NCBI GenBank assembly: GCA_035708205.1
Contig: DASSSY010000004.1
Location: 62,001-126,000 of the forward strand
DNA length: 64,000 nt
Reading direction: 5' to 3'
Origin: DASSSY01 sp035708205
Lineage (GTDB): Bacteria; Bacteroidota; Bacteroidia; Chitinophagales; Chitinophagaceae
Position numbers and translations under genes: made by a program
Part shown: in pieces, positions 51,345 through 60,127 of the stretch
How the letters are laid out: each line of letters begins with the position of its first letter
How positions within the stretch are numbered: position 1 is the first letter of the stretch
Notes under the pieces: model-generated
What the model saw: only the letters and a program-made list of their open reading frames with translations
Told to the model about the DNA's origin: nothing
The model's database searches: none

Positions 51345-54300
51345 TTAGCGCAGCAAGGTAACATTTCCCTGTTTCCGCATATGCGAGCCGTCAACGAAGG
51401 TAATTTCTAAAACATAAGCATAGGCATCCATTTCCTGGGGTCTACCCAAATAAGTGCCATCCCAACCCTGGCTTTGGTTCTTGCTCTCAAAAACCATCTG
51501 GCCCCAGCGGTTGAAAATCTTCAGATCCATGGTTTTTATGCCATATCCGCGCACATATAGGGCGTCGTTTTTACCGTCACCATTAGGACTGAAACCCGTT
51601 GGCAAATCGGCCAACGGCTCCACTTCCGCCGAGATCTTCTTGCACACAATATCATAGCACCCCTGCGCATTATAGGCTGTTAAACAGACATTAAAGATCC
51701 CCGTTTTGGGAAATTGATGAACGGGGTCTTTTTCGGTGGAATTTGTGCCGTCGCCGAAATTCCAGAAATAATGTGTGGCTTCCTGCGACTGGTTGCTAAA
51801 TGTTGTCGGCACATTGGTCTCCGGCTGGAAAGGTGTGGCAGAGAACGCCGCTGTCGGCGAAGATGAAATGGTAATCGTCCGGCTCATGCTGTCCGTTTGG
51901 TTACAGGCCGTCGGATTATGCGCCACTAAAACAACATGATATGTTCCCGGCGTATCGTAAATATGCTCGGGATGAGCATCGGTGCCTGATTGCCCGTCGC
52001 CAAAATACCAGTCGTAGCCGGTGGCATTTTGAGAGGTGTTCCGGAAAGTAACCGGCAGGCCTTGGCAAAGTGTATCGGGCAAATCGAAGCCTGCGGTCAG
52101 GTGATCCTGCGTAAAGATCAGGGTTCTGACAATCGTATCCGGGTTGTTGCAGGCATCCGGCTCCATCATGATCAGCCGGATATTGTACGCCCCCGGAACA
52201 GGATAAGGATGCACCGGCGGGTTTTGACCGGCATAGGTGCTGCCGTCACCGAAATCCCAGTTAAAAACAGCTCCCGAAAGCAAATGTCCCGGGATGGTCG
52301 TTGAAGTGTTCTGGATAACGATATGGGGATTGGTACAGGTATCTTCCAGCGTAAAATCAAAGTTGGCATGAATCGTATCCGTGCTGACATGAATGGTAAC
52401 ATAATCCGTATCATTAGTCCTGCAACTGTTGGGGTTGGCAGCCGCCAGCATGACCTGATAGCTGCCGGGATTGGAAAACGTATGAGAAGGTTGGACATTG
52501 GTTGATGCGCCGCCATCGCCAAAATCCCAGAAATAACTGATGGCATTGGTCGAATTATTGGTAAAATTGACGGTTAAGGGCGCACAGCCGGAATCGGGGC
52601 TGGCCGCGGCGCTTGCTTCCACACTGCTTAAATTGAATTCAATTTTTACGGCACCCAGGTTACAATTATTGCTGCCCTTCTGGGTGGCGTAAGCGCCCGG
52701 GGTTGCCGGAAAGGCCGATCCGCTGCCGCAACTGGCACAAATGGCCTGGTACACCACCCCGTCGGGGTCAAAGCGGCTGGTACCACCATCCACATGTTCC
52801 GGTTTACCGCTGGAGCCAAAGAAAGAGCCGAACAATAAGCTTCCTAAGTTTTTGCTGAAAACGGCAAAATAAAAATCACTGCCGTCGGTTGTGCTTTGAA
52901 AAGCATTTGCCGTAATGGGCATACCGGTTGTGCTGCTGCCCGGGGTAATGCCGGGACTGGCCCAGCCTGATACATAAATATTGCCGCAGGTGTCCACCAT
53001 AAAGGCTACAGGAGAAATATTCGGCTTTGTGGCGATACCGCTTCCAAAAACGGTAGAGACTTCCCTGGTGGTCAACAGGCTGTCCATTTTAATGATAAAC
53101 TGCCGGGAACCGGCATTATTGTAAACATTGGGGGATACCGGAAAGCTGCCTAATGTTTGGCCTAATGCGTAAACACTATTCTCCAAATCGGTTTTCAGCC
53201 CGTAAATCTGGTCGTAATCGGAAGTCCCTATATAAGTCGTTTTCAATAAGCTGTAATTACCACCGTTTTGAAACCGGCAAATAAAGCCGTCGGCCGTACC
53301 GCCCTGGAAGCTGTTTTGCCAGGCCCCGGTTGTAGTACTGCCACCTAAGCTGCTGCTGTTAGTTCCTCCACCGACATAAACATGGGTTTCCGCGGTATCC
53401 AGGCTTAATACATAAGCCGCATCGGTGCCGCTCCCCCCGATATAGGTACTGTAAGTCAGCGCGGTCAGACCGGAGTCCATTTTCAGGAAAACGCCGTCCT
53501 GCGTACCGTCCAGGCTATTGCTAAAAGCGGTGGAAGTGACCGGAAAATTACTTGATTGTGAGCTCGCCGCCAGGTAAATGTTACCGGAATGGTCAACAAT
53601 GACCTCACTCCTGGAACCATCGCCATAATTATATTTCAGAGTGCTCTGGTTACCATAAAAAGAAGGGGAAATATTGACCCCGTCATCGCTTGTGCCCCCC
53701 AGATATGTCGAGGCCAGCAAAGCGGTGCCGGTGCTGTTAAATTTAGTGATAAAAATATCATAGCCACCGTTATAGCTGGTGTCATAAGCATTGGTGGTTA
53801 CCGGGAAATTATTGGAAAGGGTTTTGCCGGCAACGACCAGATCGCCATTAGCATCCACCACTAAACTATGCGGCATTTCGTCTTCACTGCCTCCCAGGTA
53901 AGTAGAATATAGCAAGGACGTACCGGTACTGTTAAATTTAGAAATGGAAATATCGCAAGGCATTTCGGAGCTGGCGGTTCCGCCGCCAAAAGTGGTTTGA
54001 AAGGCCCCTAACGTTGTCGGGTAGCCGGTCCCATTAACAATTCCCGCCGCATAAAGATTGCCCTGGTTGTCATAGGTAGCCGAAAAGCCCCAATTGTCGG
54101 ACGTGGAACCGGTCAGTGTGGCAAAAACGATGGTCGGGTCGATGGTCAGGTTTTGAGTTTGATCATAACCCCGGGGAAAATCATAGGTAATGACATTGCC
54201 GTCAAGACGATAGCGGCAGGGAATTTCCTTTAATACGCCATTTTCATACTGATAAGCATAGGGGGCCAGTTCCGTAATCTCCCCGATAGAGGTTTTAAGC

Positions 54301-54866
54301 ATAAGCATTCCTTTCCGGACACGGATTTCCTGTAAGCCGGAAAATGCCAACTGGATTTTTTCCGGATCGCCGCCCGGCCGGACAATGAAATCATATTTGG
54401 CCAGGCCCTCATCTGAACTGATATGTAAATCTATGCCAGGATATAAGTTGAGGTAATCCACATTACCGTAAACGCCCACCTGGCTTTGCCAATGGCCGGG
54501 ATTGTTGCCTAAAAAATAATTCAGGTAATAATTTTGCTTTTTAGCCGGCCGCATCTCCGGATTTGGATTAGCATTCAGCCAGGACATTTTATAGGCATAA
54601 TATTTCAGCACCACCGGTTGTTCCGGCGCGGTTGACCGTTCTTTATAAGCTTCCTGTTTTGCCGGGTTAGCGCTATCGCCTACCACATAAGTAATTCCCG
54701 ATTTTTCCAGGTAAAAATCAGCAAAAGAGGATTGTCCCTTGTAGAGAAATGGCTCCTGCCACTGACCTTTATTCGGGATAAAATATACGGGTAAGTCCTG
54801 CCCAATAGCCTGAAAGCCGGGCAGGTTGGCCAAAAGGCAACACAAGAACACGTAGAAAAATTTCAT
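51345..54866 (-). CDS. Gliding-motility-associated C-terminal (CHU_C) protein with SBBP and PKD domains
   Basis: 1173 aa with signal peptide (MKFFYVFLCCLLANLPGFQA). The N-terminal ~230 residues match the domain that precedes SBBP beta-propeller repeats (YFIPNKGQWQEPFLYKGQSS, VDYLNLYPGIDLHISSDEGL). SBBP-like repeats follow (about residues 250-720; for example KFNSTGTSLLYSTYLGGSED and KFNSTGTALLASTYLGGT). Four PKD domains come next (about 755-1080; ISYFWDFGDGGAS, FNWDFGDGSTYAG, GYDWYFGDGQSG, FWNFGDGTNSTE). The last ~90 residues (LPTGFSPNGDGKNDALYVRG, MVFESKNQSQGWDGTYLG) are the CHU_C/type B T9SS sorting domain. Probably a large T9SS-exported surface adhesin-like protein. Confidence 0.9.
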   Translation of the reverse strand: MKFFYVFLCCLLANLPGFQAIGQDLPVYFIPNKGQWQEPFLYKGQSSFADFYLEKSGITYVVGDSANPAKQEAYKERSTAPEQPVVLKYYAYKMSWLNANPNPEMRPAKKQNYYLNYFLGNNPGHWQSQVGVYGNVDYLNLYPGIDLHISSDEGLAKYDFIVRPGGDPEKIQLAFSGLQEIRVRKGMLMLKTSIGEITELAPYAYQYENGVLKEIPCRYRLDGNVITYDFPRGYDQTQNLTIDPTIVFATLTGSTSDNWGFSATYDNQGNLYAAGIVNGTGYPTTLGAFQTTFGGGTASSEMPCDISISKFNSTGTSLLYSTYLGGSEDEMPHSLVVDANGDLVVAGKTLSNNFPVTTNAYDTSYNGGYDIFITKFNSTGTALLASTYLGGTSDDGVNISPSFYGNQSTLKYNYGDGSRSEVIVDHSGNIYLAASSQSSNFPVTSTAFSNSLDGTQDGVFLKMDSGLTALTYSTYIGGSGTDAAYVLSLDTAETHVYVGGGTNSSSLGGSTTTGAWQNSFQGGTADGFICRFQNGGNYSLLKTTYIGTSDYDQIYGLKTDLENSVYALGQTLGSFPVSPNVYNNAGSRQFIIKMDSLLTTREVSTVFGSGIATKPNISPVAFMVDTCGNIYVSGWASPGITPGSSTTGMPITANAFQSTTDGSDFYFAVFSKNLGSLLFGSFFGSSGKPEHVDGGTSRFDPDGVVYQAICASCGSGSAFPATPGAYATQKGSNNCNLGAVKIEFNLSSVEASAAASPDSGCAPLTVNFTNNSTNAISYFWDFGDGGASTNVQPSHTFSNPGSYQVMLAAANPNSCRTNDTDYVTIHVSTDTIHANFDFTLEDTCTNPHIVIQNTSTTIPGHLLSGAVFNWDFGDGSTYAGQNPPVHPYPVPGAYNIRLIMMEPDACNNPDTIVRTLIFTQDHLTAGFDLPDTLCQGLPVTFRNTSQNATGYDWYFGDGQSGTDAHPEHIYDTPGTYHVVLVAHNPTACNQTDSMSRTITISSSPTAAFSATPFQPETNVPTTFSNQSQEATHYFWNFGDGTNSTEKDPVHQFPKTGIFNVCLTAYNAQGCYDIVCKKISAEVEPLADLPTGFSPNGDGKNDALYVRGYGIKTMDLKIFNRWGQMVFESKNQSQGWDGTYLGRPQEMDAYAYVLEITFVDGSHMRKQGNVTLLR

Positions 54867-54951
54867 TTTATCTTTTCAGTTCAAAACAATCCCTAAATGT
54901 ACATAATATTATAGACAGGTGGAAATCGGGAATGAGTTGGAAGACAACGGG

Positions 54952-55587
54952 TCAAATATACCTGTTTTTCTTAGCCTTTTTTAAGGCGTCAGCGCGGGAG
55001 TGAACCGAAAGCTTGGCGTAAATGTTTTTAAGATGAGATTTTACCGTTTCCAGGTCGATAAACATTTCTTTGGCTATGCTGCTACGGGTTTTACCTTCCG
55101 AAATCTGTTCCAGGATTTCCGTTTCTCTTTTGGTCAGGGGCGAATCGGTATTTTTTTGAAAGGAATTGACCACCATCCTGGCAATCGGGGCGCTCATAGG
55201 GCCACCGCCGGAAATAACATCCTGTAAGGCATCCAGTATTTTTTCGGGGGCCGTATCTTTGGTTAAATAGCCGGAAGCGCCATTGCTCAACGCTTCAAAA
55301 ACCACCTGGGGATCATCATAGACCGTCAGCATCAGGATATAAACCTGTTCTACCAACGCTTTTATTTTTCCAATGGCATCAATGCCGTTGATGCCCGGCA
55401 GCTCAATATCCAGCAAAATGATATTGGGATCGTCCGACCTGATGCTTTTGAGCGCCGCTTCGGCGGAAGGATAAGCATTCACTACCCTGAATTTGTCCGA
55501 CTGGTCAATCAGATAGCTGAACGCCGTTCGGATGGTATGGTCGTCCTCAATTAACACCACCCGGATAAAATCATTGGTATGGGCCAT
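54952..55587 (-). CDS. Orphan NarL/FixJ-type response regulator
   Basis: 211 aa. The receiver has the acidic pair in VVLIEDDHTIRTAF, phosphoacceptor Asp60 in NIILLDIELPGINGIDAIGK, and the conserved Lys in SGYLTKDTAPEKIL. A LuxR-type helix-turn-helix occupies the C-terminus (LTKRETEILEQISEGKTRSS, MFIDLETVKSHLKNIYAKLS). It activates or represses genes after phosphorylation. No histidine kinase gene is adjacent. It lies 85 bases from the large gliding-type protein gene on the same strand, which makes that gene a possible target but does not prove it. Confidence 0.93.
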   Translation of the reverse strand: MAHTNDFIRVVLIEDDHTIRTAFSYLIDQSDKFRVVNAYPSAEAALKSIRSDDPNIILLDIELPGINGIDAIGKIKALVEQVYILMLTVYDDPQVVFEALSNGASGYLTKDTAPEKILDALQDVISGGGPMSAPIARMVVNSFQKNTDSPLTKRETEILEQISEGKTRSSIAKEMFIDLETVKSHLKNIYAKLSVHSRADALKKAKKNRYI

Positions 55588-55730
55588 CCTGAATTTCTCG
55601 TTTAAAAAGAATCAAAAATAAAAAATTCCCCAATAACCATTAAAAATTATTTTTGTCCAAGTATTTAAAACGAATTGCTTATAATTATTATATTTTTAAT
55701 ATTGTTATTTTTCGGTTATCTACATCAAAT

Positions 55731-55765
55731 TGTTTGTTTATTTATTTATTTATTTGTTTGTTTGT
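55731..55765. repeat. Tetranucleotide repeat tract
   Basis: TGTTTGTTTATTTATTTATTTATTTG... : a run of TTTG and TTTA units (about eight) between two divergent genes and ~37 bases before the lipoprotein ATG. Length changes of such tracts can alter promoter spacing. The upstream part of the gap (55588-55730) is very AT-rich and otherwise featureless. Confidence 0.65.
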
Positions 55766-55801
55766 GTCATCAATTTTTTAACCTTTTAAAAAATATTTCT
55801 T

Positions 55802-56227
55802 ATGAAGAAAGTATTTTATTCAGGGGCGGTTGCATTAATAGCAACAATAGCCATCTCGGGCTGTCAAAAAGATGATACAACAGCCGTTCAGCCAACTCAG
55901 GGCAATCGGTACTAATGATAAAAATTGGTTTTGTGAACCATGGGCTTTTAATTGTTGGGTTTTAGACCCTATTGTCATTCATGGCGAACAAAGACAGGCC
56001 TTGTCGCAGGTAGCCGATGACGGCCCTTCAGCGGTGGGTGAATTATTCAATTCCGATGACTATCAATACATTGTAATGCTCTACCGGATGACGTTACCAC
56101 GAAGCTACAATCGGAGAATTATACAATCAAAATAGTAGCCGATACCGTTGGCAGATTTGATTTTATAGCAAACCAAAACACAGTGACTAAAGATAACTAT
56201 GACTTTATGGTTCAATTAGGTCATTAA
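55802..56227 (+). pseudogene. Frameshifted lipoprotein gene
   Basis: Starts with MKKVFYSGAVALIATIAISGC (lipobox ending ISGC) and QKDDTTAVQPTQG, then stops at 55916. The neighbouring frame continues with TNDKNWFCEPWAFNCWVLDP and IVIHGEQRQALSQVADDGPS, and the original frame resumes at about 56085 (PDDVTTKLQSENYTIKIVAD ... NYDFMVQLGH) to a TAA at 56225. Two opposite one-base shifts thus interrupt a ~141-codon gene. Either the gene has just decayed, the base calls contain errors, or frameshifting occurs. A clean terminator (56246-56286) follows, supporting a once functional unit. Confidence 0.7.
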
Positions 56228-56245
56228 TCCTCATATCTGCTCCTC

Positions 56246-56286
56246 AAAAGGCGGCTCCAATTTATAATTTATTGAAGCCGCCTTTT
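56246..56286 (+). terminator. Terminator after the frameshifted lipoprotein gene
   Basis: 16-bp stem AAAAGGCGGCTCCAAT / ATTGAAGCCGCCTTTT with one wobble and a 9-nt loop, followed by TCTG. Confidence 0.8.
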
Positions 56287-56308
56287 CTGAATTTGAAAAT
56301 AATAACTA

Positions 56309-57463
56309 ATGAAAAATGCCTTATATCCCATTATACTTATCCTACTTTTACCGGTAATATTAATATCTTCTTGCAACACCCACAGAAAGCGGCTATCCTA
56401 TCACAAAATTACAGACTCAATAGTCGATTCATTTTTTGTATCCGGTTTAGAAGACTTGCCAGAAGATTTCGCCAATTTTTCCCAAATTAATGACTCCACC
56501 TGCATGTCTTTAGAATCCCGAATGAGAGCGGTCTGCATTTTTCAAGACACCAACGGGAACCGGCATTTTATTTTGACACGAAAAAAAGATGATATAAAAG
56601 GTATAAATTCCATAATATCTTTTATGAAGGTATATAACACAGACAACGGTTGGCAGTTAATCCTTGGCGATTACGCCGGTCATAATTTAAATGTTTATGA
56701 CCGGGGACTAAATCAGATGAAAGGGAACAATATTGACTATACATTTCCGCATCTATTGGACAAATATTCTTTGGTTGCCGAAACACCGTTTCATCCGGCA
56801 TATATTACCGGCGACACCTTAGTAACGGGCATTACCATTAACAATGCCAAACAGTTTGATAACTATTACGCGGATGATATGTTTATGAAATTCCTGATTA
56901 AAGGAGATTCCATTTCTTTTATCAACACCTTTGGCCGATATGCCGCCGGTGTGCGTGATTTCTATCCGCCTATTCCTTTTTATACATGGGGGAACAACCA
57001 CGCATGGATTGTGTATCCGGGTCTGGACACTATTTTTTCCTACAATATAACAACGGGAAAAGGGCAGAAAATACCCATCCATAACCCCGACTTTATTGCT
57101 CCCGAAAAATTTAAAGACCCGGCACATGATGACCCGAATTATTTCAGCAAACTAACAAGATATACTGAAAAAAACTTCAAGTATTTTGGGATTGTCTTTG
57201 ATCCGCATTCGGGGAATCTGGTATTATGGTACCAAAAGCCGCATAAGATAAAAGAGCAAAACGGCTTGTTAGACACAAAGGGCAATGGAGAATGGTATAT
57301 CATTGTCCTCAACCAAAAAGGGGAAATATTACGAAACTACAAAATCAATAAAGGGAATTACTTTTCTTTTATATTCCTCACACCAAAAGGTCTCGCCATT
57401 CCCAGATACCAAAATAATTTAACTTATGAAAAAGCCCTTCCTTTCGATATTTTTAATCTTTAG
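56309..57463 (+). CDS. DUF4221-like lipoprotein
   Basis: 384 aa. MKNALYPIILILLLPVILIS then SC, a lipobox with Cys22. The mature region resembles DUF4221-type, propeller-like Bacteroidota lipoproteins (SRMRAVCIFQDTNGNRHFIL, NGWQLILGDYAGHNLNVYDR, FKYFGIVFDPHSGNLVLWYQ, GEWYIIVLNQKGEILRNYKI). No catalytic residues are evident. It overlaps the following CGGC lipoprotein gene by 38 bases, so the pair is coupled and probably works together at the envelope. Confidence 0.72.
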   Translation: MKNALYPIILILLLPVILISSCNTHRKRLSYHKITDSIVDSFFVSGLEDLPEDFANFSQINDSTCMSLESRMRAVCIFQDTNGNRHFILTRKKDDIKGINSIISFMKVYNTDNGWQLILGDYAGHNLNVYDRGLNQMKGNNIDYTFPHLLDKYSLVAETPFHPAYITGDTLVTGITINNAKQFDNYYADDMFMKFLIKGDSISFINTFGRYAAGVRDFYPPIPFYTWGNNHAWIVYPGLDTIFSYNITTGKGQKIPIHNPDFIAPEKFKDPAHDDPNYFSKLTRYTEKNFKYFGIVFDPHSGNLVLWYQKPHKIKEQNGLLDTKGNGEWYIIVLNQKGEILRNYKINKGNYFSFIFLTPKGLAIPRYQNNLTYEKALPFDIFNL

Positions 57464-57860
57464 CCTTTTAGCTACAGCTTGCCATAGCAACAATAAGAAC
57501 AGCGAGATTTCTGATGTTTTTAAGACTTATCTTAAAACAACTTTCAAAACCCGAATCCCTCAAAACAGGCACTATTATTTTTTAGTGCCCAGCACCCAAT
57601 GCGGGGGCTGTAATTTTTATGACGGGAAGGATCTTGATTCAGCATTAAACGAGAATCTTACCATTATCTCTACATTCCCGACCACTAATTTTTCAAACTT
57701 TAAACATCTTTGGGAAGATACCAGCAAACAACTGCTGAACCTTGCTTTCGTCAATTATACCAATAAATTATTAGTAACTAAAGGCGGGGAAGTACAATCG
57801 GTTTCCATGGTTTATAACTTTTATCACCAGTTAGATAGCCTTTACAGACAGAACAGGTAG
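57426..57860 (+). CDS. Lipoprotein with a CGGC motif, thioredoxin-like
   Basis: 144 aa. MKKPFLSIFLIFSLLATAC gives a lipobox with Cys19. The mature part has YYFLVPSTQCGGCNFYDGKD, a CxxC motif placed after a beta strand as in thioredoxin folds, and a later strand LNLAFVNYTNKLLVTKGGE. The rest is too short for a full thioredoxin domain, and a cis-Pro is not obvious, so redox activity is uncertain. It is cotranscribed with the DUF4221-like gene and is followed by a convergent terminator. Confidence 0.72.
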   Translation: MKKPFLSIFLIFSLLATACHSNNKNSEISDVFKTYLKTTFKTRIPQNRHYYFLVPSTQCGGCNFYDGKDLDSALNENLTIISTFPTTNFSNFKHLWEDTSKQLLNLAFVNYTNKLLVTKGGEVQSVSMVYNFYHQLDSLYRQNR

Positions 57861-57867
57861 TCATAAA

Positions 57868-57904
57868 ACACCCCGTATTTCAAACATACAGAAATACGGG
57901 GTGT
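57868..57904. terminator. Terminator between converging genes
   Basis: Perfect 14-bp stem ACACCCCGTATTTC / GAAATACGGGGTGT with a 9-nt loop; CCTTTTTCTT follows on the plus strand. It serves the lipoprotein operon and may also stop the leftward E2 gene. Confidence 0.83.
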
Positions 57905-57924
57905 CCTTTTTCTTATTTGTTCTC

Positions 57925-59223
57925 TCAAATCTTGCGGCTACCGTCAAAAGCTTCCAGCTCATTGGCCACGGCCGTTAAGAAGCCCGCGCCCAGAGAGCCG
58001 TCCACGACACGATGGTCATAGCTCAGGGACAGGTACATCATGTGACGGATAGCGATCACATCACCATCTGCGGTCTCCATAACCATCGGGCGTTTTTTAA
58101 TGCTGCCTACGGCTAAGATGGCCACCTGCGGCTGGTTAATGATCGGCGTCCCCATCAGGCTGCCGAAAGTACCGACATTGGTCAGGGTGAAAGTTCCGCC
58201 CTGCGTGTCATCAGCTTTCAGCTTATTGTTACGGGCATTGTTGGCCAGCCTGTTCACTTCTTTAGACAAGCCCAGAAGGTTCATGGTATCGGCGTTCTTA
58301 ATGACCGGAACAATCAGGTTACCGGATGGCAAAGCCGTAGCCATACCGATATTGATATCTTTTTTGACAATAATGGTCGTGCCTTCTACGCTGACATTGA
58401 TCATCGGGAACTGGCGGATGCAGTTTGCAATAGCTTCGATAAATATCGGCGTAAACGTAATTTTGTCGCCATATTTCTCCTGGAATGCCTTTTTGTTTTT
58501 CTCCCGCCATTTTACAAGATTGGTCACATCGGCTTCCGTAAAGCTGGTCACATGCGGCGAAGTCGCTTTACTGCGTACCATGTGCTCGGCAATCAGCTTG
58601 CGCATCCTGTCCATCTCGATAATCTCCACATTACCGCTATGATTAGCAGCAGGTTGCGGCTGATGAACTACTGCCTGAGAAGCTGCCGGTGCAGCGGGTT
58701 GCGCTTGCTGTACCGGTGCACCCTGACCACGGCTGGCCACATATTGCAGCATATCTTTCTTGGTTACGCGGCTTTCTTTGCCGGTTCCGGGGATATTTTC
58801 CAACTCCGACATGCTCACGCCTTCTTTAGCGGCAATATTGAGCACCAAAGGAGAATAAAAACGATTGTTACCACCGGAAACAGTTGTGGCCGACGGCTGG
58901 CTTACCGGTTGCGCCGGGGCTTGTTGCGGCGCGGAAACTCCCGGAGCTGCGACCTGGGTTTGCGGGGCTTCAGCAGAAGCGCCTTCCGTTTGTATCCTGG
59001 CAATGACGGTCCCGACGGGAACAACGTCGTCGACTTTGAATAATATTTCAGAAATCACACCTGCGGCGGTCGAAGGCACTTCACTGTCCACCTTGTCCGT
59101 GGCGATTTCCAAAACCGTTTCATCCATCTTTACGGAATCTCCCGGTTTCTTATGCCAGTTTAAAATAGTGGCTTCCATAATGCTCTCACCCATTTTGGGC
59201 ATAACTAAATCTACAATTGCCAT
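57925..59223 (-). CDS. 2-oxo acid dehydrogenase E2 dihydrolipoamide acyltransferase
   Basis: 432 aa, standard E2 layout: one lipoyl domain (residues 1-80, lipoylated Lys44 in EIATDKVDSEVP), an Ala/Pro/Gln-rich linker, a peripheral-subunit-binding domain (about 120-158, YSPLVLNIAAKEGVSMSELE) and a catalytic domain ending SLSYDHRVVDGSLGAGFL with the catalytic His. Which complex it serves (pyruvate, 2-oxoglutarate or branched-chain) is not decided by sequence reading; the linker and SYDHRVVDG fit succinyl or branched-chain types. No E1 or E3 gene is adjacent. A canonical promoter lies upstream. Confidence 0.9.
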   Translation of the reverse strand: MAIVDLVMPKMGESIMEATILNWHKKPGDSVKMDETVLEIATDKVDSEVPSTAAGVISEILFKVDDVVPVGTVIARIQTEGASAEAPQTQVAAPGVSAPQQAPAQPVSQPSATTVSGGNNRFYSPLVLNIAAKEGVSMSELENIPGTGKESRVTKKDMLQYVASRGQGAPVQQAQPAAPAASQAVVHQPQPAANHSGNVEIIEMDRMRKLIAEHMVRSKATSPHVTSFTEADVTNLVKWREKNKKAFQEKYGDKITFTPIFIEAIANCIRQFPMINVSVEGTTIIVKKDINIGMATALPSGNLIVPVIKNADTMNLLGLSKEVNRLANNARNNKLKADDTQGGTFTLTNVGTFGSLMGTPIINQPQVAILAVGSIKKRPMVMETADGDVIAIRHMMYLSLSYDHRVVDGSLGAGFLTAVANELEAFDGSRKI

Positions 59224-59251
59224 AGGTCTGTTTTATGGTATAATTAAGGTG

Positions 59252-59283
59252 CAAAAGTAAATAAATGTCGGCAAGGCGGCAAA
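59252..59283 (-). promoter_or_regulatory. Bacteroidota-type promoter of the E2 gene
   Basis: On the minus strand TTTG (59280-59283), exactly 20 bases, TACTTTTG (59252-59259): both elements at canonical spacing, 28 bases before the ATG. Confidence 0.78.
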
Positions 59284-59374
59284 TGTAATCTTTATTTACA
59301 TGCCATATGTTTGCGATGCTGCAATGAGCCCGAAATGATGATTAATCACACAAACGGCAAATAACCGAACACGA

Positions 59375-60070
59375 TTAGCCGTTGTCTTTCGGCAACTGAA
59401 GCTCTTCTGCCTGGCCTTCGCCAATCCGGATAACTCGGCCGGGATATTTTTTGAGGATATTATAATCGTGGGTGGCCATAATGACGGCGGTATTCAGCTC
59501 TCTGCCAATGCGTATCAGCAATTGCATGATCACATCCGTTGTTTCCGGGTCTAAGTTACCCGTAGGTTCGTCGGCAAGAATGAGCTTGGGATTGTTCAAT
59601 AAGGCACGCGCGACATCCACACGCTGCTGCTCACCCCCGCTCATCTCAAAAGTCATTTTGTAACCTTTTGCCCGAAGCCCCACGTGCTCCAATACCTTTT
59701 CAATCTTATCTTTCATCTCGCCTTTGTGCTTCCAGCCGGTGGCTTTCAGAACAAACAATAAATTGTCATGAACATTTCTATCTGTCAACAACTGGAAGTC
59801 CTGGAAAATAATGCCCAGGTTTCGGCGCAGATGCGGCACGGTCTTCCAGCTCAGGCGGCAAAGATCAAAGCCGGCCACCTCGCCCTGACCTTCTTTGAGG
59901 GGCAAACTGCCGTAAAGCGTTTTCAGCAAGCTGGATTTACCGCTGCCTGTTTTACCAATGAGATAAACAAACTCACCGGCGTTGACCTCAATGCTGACAT
60001 TTTTTAAGACTAAAGTTTTTCCCTGATATATCTGAGCCTCTTTTAAAGACACTATTTTATTTCCCTGCAT
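59375..60070 (-). CDS. ftsE: FtsE-like ABC transporter ATPase
   Basis: 231 aa from the ATG at 60070; the longer reading from 60121 would start inside a promoter element and has no family support. Walker A is YLIGKTGSGKSSLLKTLYG, the Q-loop is IIFQDFQLLTDRNVHDN, the signature is FEMSGGEQQRVDVARALL, Walker B is LILADEPTGNLDPE, the switch His is in MATHDYN. LRRNLGIIFQDFQLL and the short length match FtsE, the cell-division partner of FtsX. ftsX is not adjacent, so another lipoprotein-export or MacB-like role remains possible. Confidence 0.85.
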   Translation of the reverse strand: MQGNKIVSLKEAQIYQGKTLVLKNVSIEVNAGEFVYLIGKTGSGKSSLLKTLYGSLPLKEGQGEVAGFDLCRLSWKTVPHLRRNLGIIFQDFQLLTDRNVHDNLLFVLKATGWKHKGEMKDKIEKVLEHVGLRAKGYKMTFEMSGGEQQRVDVARALLNNPKLILADEPTGNLDPETTDVIMQLLIRIGRELNTAVIMATHDYNILKKYPGRVIRIGEGQAEELQLPKDNG

Positions 60071-60118
60071 GGCATTTTCGTTTGTACCTGTGCTCCATAA
60101 TGTTTGCGGGAGCAATGT

Positions 60119-60126
60119 CAAAAGTA
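60119..60126 (-). promoter_or_regulatory. Candidate -7 element of ftsE
   Basis: TACTTTTG on the minus strand, exact TAnnTTTG, 48 bases before the ATG at 60070 and spanning the alternative start at 60121, which it makes unlikely. Confidence 0.5.
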
Positions 60127-60127
60127 G

